From contig CALAVF010000447.1 in assembly GCA_937892315.1 (NCBI GenBank), forward strand, positions 1-7,184: a DNA stretch of 7,184 nucleotides. Direction: 5' to 3'. The position numbers and the translations under genes are program-made. Below are positions 5,546 through 7,184 of the stretch, one piece after another; the stretch's first letter is position 1; each line of letters opens with the position of its first letter. The notes under the pieces are model-generated. The model did no database searches. It saw only the letters and a program-made list of their open reading frames with translations, and had not been told where the DNA came from. The stretch comes from an uncultured Prevotellaceae bacterium. Its GTDB lineage: Bacteria > Bacteroidota > Bacteroidia > Bacteroidales > Bacteroidaceae.

Positions 5546-7024
5546 ATGAAAGCATTTGGCAAATATTTTCTCCTCGGCGTGCTGGTTGGCACGGTAGGGA
5601 CATCATACGCACAGGATTCATACGATGCACAGACAATGGCGAATAGCGACCTCAACGGTACGGCACGTTTCGTGTCGATGGGTGGAGCATTGGGTGCCTT
5701 GGGTGGCGATATCAGTGTGATGAGTACGAACCCTGCAGGTACAGCGATGTATCGCAAGAGCGATGCGGCAATCTCCGTGAGTGAGTTGTTCTCTGGCAAG
5801 GGGGCAATGGATCATGATGGTTATCGTTTCTCGCTCGACCAAGGCGGCATCTTGATTGCTTTTGACATGGATAATCCGTCCAGCAAAGGCTTGCAGTTCG
5901 TCAATTTTGGCGTGAACTATCAGAAGAAGCGTAATTTCCTCTCGAATCAGTTGACCAATGTGAAGAACCTGAACAACACGTTTAGTCAGACATTTCAGAT
6001 TGCAGACCTTTGCAACTATGCGTATGCCAATAATTATTGGGGCACGATGGCTGACATGAGCGCATCGAGTGATTCGCATGGAGGCATTCTGGATGAAAGT
6101 GCCGATTATGGCTATGCAGGCATTCCTGCCTCAGACGCTTACTATGAGAAAGCAACCTACGGTGCCAATGTTCAGGCAGATGTCAACCTGTCGTTCAACG
6201 TGAGCGACCAGTTCTTCTTTGGTGCTTCCATCGGAGTGTATGATATTGACTACAAGCGTGAGTCGTTCTATCAGGAGTTAGGCACAGACGGAAGTTCCTA
6301 CGACTTTTCCAACTGGTATGAGACGGGTGGTGACGGCTTTGACGTGAAACTGGGTTTCATCTGCCGCCCCATCGAGGACAGCCCTTTCCGTTTCGGTGTG
6401 TCGGTTCATACTCCTATTTGGTATCGCATGACAGATGCCAATGGTGCTACGCTTTATTTGAACGATGGCTATGTGACATCGGCTGTGAATGAAGATTATG
6501 ACTATCATTATCGTTCTCCTTGGACATTTGGCGTGAGCCTTGGTCATACGGTAGGGACCAACTTTGCCATCGGTGCAGAGTATGAGTTCCAAGACCTCAG
6601 TTCTGCCAAGTATAGCGATGTGGATGGCTACAGTTCCAATTACTTCCGCAATGTCAACGACATCACCAAGAGGACTTTGAAGGGGCAGCATACGATAAAG
6701 ATTGGTGCTGAGTATAAGCCTATTGATGCTCTGTCTCTGAGAGTTGGTTATAACTTTGTGTCATCACCTTTCAAGTCAGATGCATATCGCACGATTGGTT
6801 ATGATGGCATCTATACTGAGACCGATTGGACAAACTGGAAGGCGATTAACCGTTTCACGGTAGGTGTTGGTTATCGCTATAAGGGTGGTTACTTTGATTT
6901 GGCATACCAGTATCAGGCGCAGAATGGTGACTTCTACGCTTTCGACAATGATGTAGATTTCTTGCCCACAAAGATTAATGCGAATCGTTCTCAAATCATG
7001 GCAACTCTTGGTTTCCGTTTCTGA
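5546..7024 (+). CDS. FadL/OMPP1/TodX-family outer-membrane beta-barrel protein
   Basis: The product is 492 residues. The signal peptide is 1-22 (ending TSYA, then Q23). The region 34-70 carries the family's N-terminal plug-like signature: TARFVSMGGALGALGGD followed by TNPAG (61-65). The remainder is alternating, aromatic-rich beta-strand sequence typical of a 14-strand FadL barrel, for example FTVGVGYRY (437-445) and FDLAYQYQ (450-457). It ends MATLGFRF with a terminal Phe, the usual signal for BAM insertion. FadL-type proteins carry hydrophobic compounds across the outer membrane. Bacteroidales members are often annotated 'hemin receptor', a label the sequence does not support or exclude. 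The gene follows the low-complexity secreted gene by 54 bp without a terminator between, so they are probably co-transcribed. The ATG at 5546 gives the signal peptide directly, and no Shine-Dalgarno sequence is seen near it. Confidence 0.92.
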   Translation: MKAFGKYFLLGVLVGTVGTSYAQDSYDAQTMANSDLNGTARFVSMGGALGALGGDISVMSTNPAGTAMYRKSDAAISVSELFSGKGAMDHDGYRFSLDQGGILIAFDMDNPSSKGLQFVNFGVNYQKKRNFLSNQLTNVKNLNNTFSQTFQIADLCNYAYANNYWGTMADMSASSDSHGGILDESADYGYAGIPASDAYYEKATYGANVQADVNLSFNVSDQFFFGASIGVYDIDYKRESFYQELGTDGSSYDFSNWYETGGDGFDVKLGFICRPIEDSPFRFGVSVHTPIWYRMTDANGATLYLNDGYVTSAVNEDYDYHYRSPWTFGVSLGHTVGTNFAIGAEYEFQDLSSAKYSDVDGYSSNYFRNVNDITKRTLKGQHTIKIGAEYKPIDALSLRVGYNFVSSPFKSDAYRTIGYDGIYTETDWTNWKAINRFTVGVGYRYKGGYFDLAYQYQAQNGDFYAFDNDVDFLPTKINANRSQIMATLGFRF

Positions 7025-7062
7025 GATGAAAGAAACGAAGTGAACAATAAGTGGATGTATTT

Positions 7063-7113
7063 AAAGGAGTGTCCCCGAAAGCCGTACAGAGACTTTCGGG
7101 GACACTCCTTTTT
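7063..7113 (+). terminator. Strong intrinsic terminator of the plus-strand operon
   Basis: A perfect 19-bp stem pairs 7063-7081 with 7093-7111 around an 11-nt loop. The core is GGAGTGTCCCCGAAAG on the left arm, and the right arm runs into TTTTT (7109-7113). It lies 38 bp after the barrel gene's stop codon. The stem is GC-rich and correctly followed by T's on the plus strand; on the opposite strand the A/T flank is shorter, so bidirectional use is possible but less clear. Confidence 0.92.
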
Positions 7114-7128
7114 GATTCCCTCGACACC

Positions 7129-7184
7129 TCAAAAGTGGTCTGAGTCACACCGCCGAAGTGGTGTGACTCAGACCGCCGAGGCGG
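7129..7184. repeat. 23-bp-period tandem array of near-palindromes, cut by the window end
   Basis: Two 15-bp cores, 7137-7151 and 7160-7174, both fit GGTSTGASTCASACC. They are flanked by 8-bp spacers: TCAAAAGT (7129-7136), GCCGAAGT (7152-7159) and GCCGAGGC (7175-7182). A third core begins GG at 7183. The acacc at 7124-7128 matches the end of a core exactly one period upstream, so the array probably starts near 7124. Core 1 is the exact reverse complement of core 2, making a hairpin of 15 perfect pairs, extended to 19 with two G-U pairs (stem 7135-7153 / 7158-7176). No gene is visible in it. Confidence 0.8.

Noticed and set aside
7124..7184. CRISPR array
   Set aside because: The repeats are 15 bp with 8-bp spacers that resemble one another, far too short for a CRISPR array, and no cas gene is near.

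Overview
The window looks like chromosomal DNA from a Bacteroidales bacterium, most likely Prevotellaceae (Prevotella/Segatella type). The basis is a Bacteroidetes-style -7 element (TAnnTTTG) ahead of some genes, AT-rich leaders without Shine-Dalgarno sequences, a secreted plant-glycan hydrolase of the DUF1680 superfamily, and a FadL-like outer-membrane protein of the type often labelled 'hemin receptor' in these genomes. The genus is an inference.

Layout. Four protein genes fill most of the window. Two lie on the minus strand: a membrane-anchored TPR protein (73-756) and, upstream of it in the direction of transcription, a 995-residue secreted beta-L-arabinofuranosidase-like enzyme of the GH127/GH146 group (1080-4067). 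A 269-bp divergent promoter region (4068-4336) separates them from two plus-strand genes. These are a secreted Tyr/Trp-rich then Arg/Gly-rich low-complexity protein of unknown function (4337-5491) and a FadL/OMPP1-type outer-membrane beta-barrel (5546-7024). The plus-strand pair is probably one operon and ends at a strong 19-bp-stem intrinsic terminator (7063-7113).

Non-coding structure. The 323-bp gap between the two minus-strand genes holds a 34-bp-arm inverted repeat (965-998 / 1035-1068). All three of its non-Watson-Crick positions become G-U pairs only in RNA read from the plus strand, opposite to both flanking genes. After the plus-strand terminator, a 23-bp-period array begins and runs off the window end. 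Its 15-bp core, GGTSTGASTCASACC, is palindromic except at three S positions, which flip together between the two visible units.

Function. The glycosidase should act in the periplasm or at the cell surface on beta-L-arabinofuranosyl groups of plant glycans; no SusC/SusD partner is in the window. The secreted aromatic/Arg protein and the barrel are both envelope proteins and may work together, but nothing in the sequence proves it. I found no clear defence, mobile or CRISPR system. The unexplained items most worth pursuing are the low-complexity secreted protein, the flipping palindromic array and the long inverted repeat.
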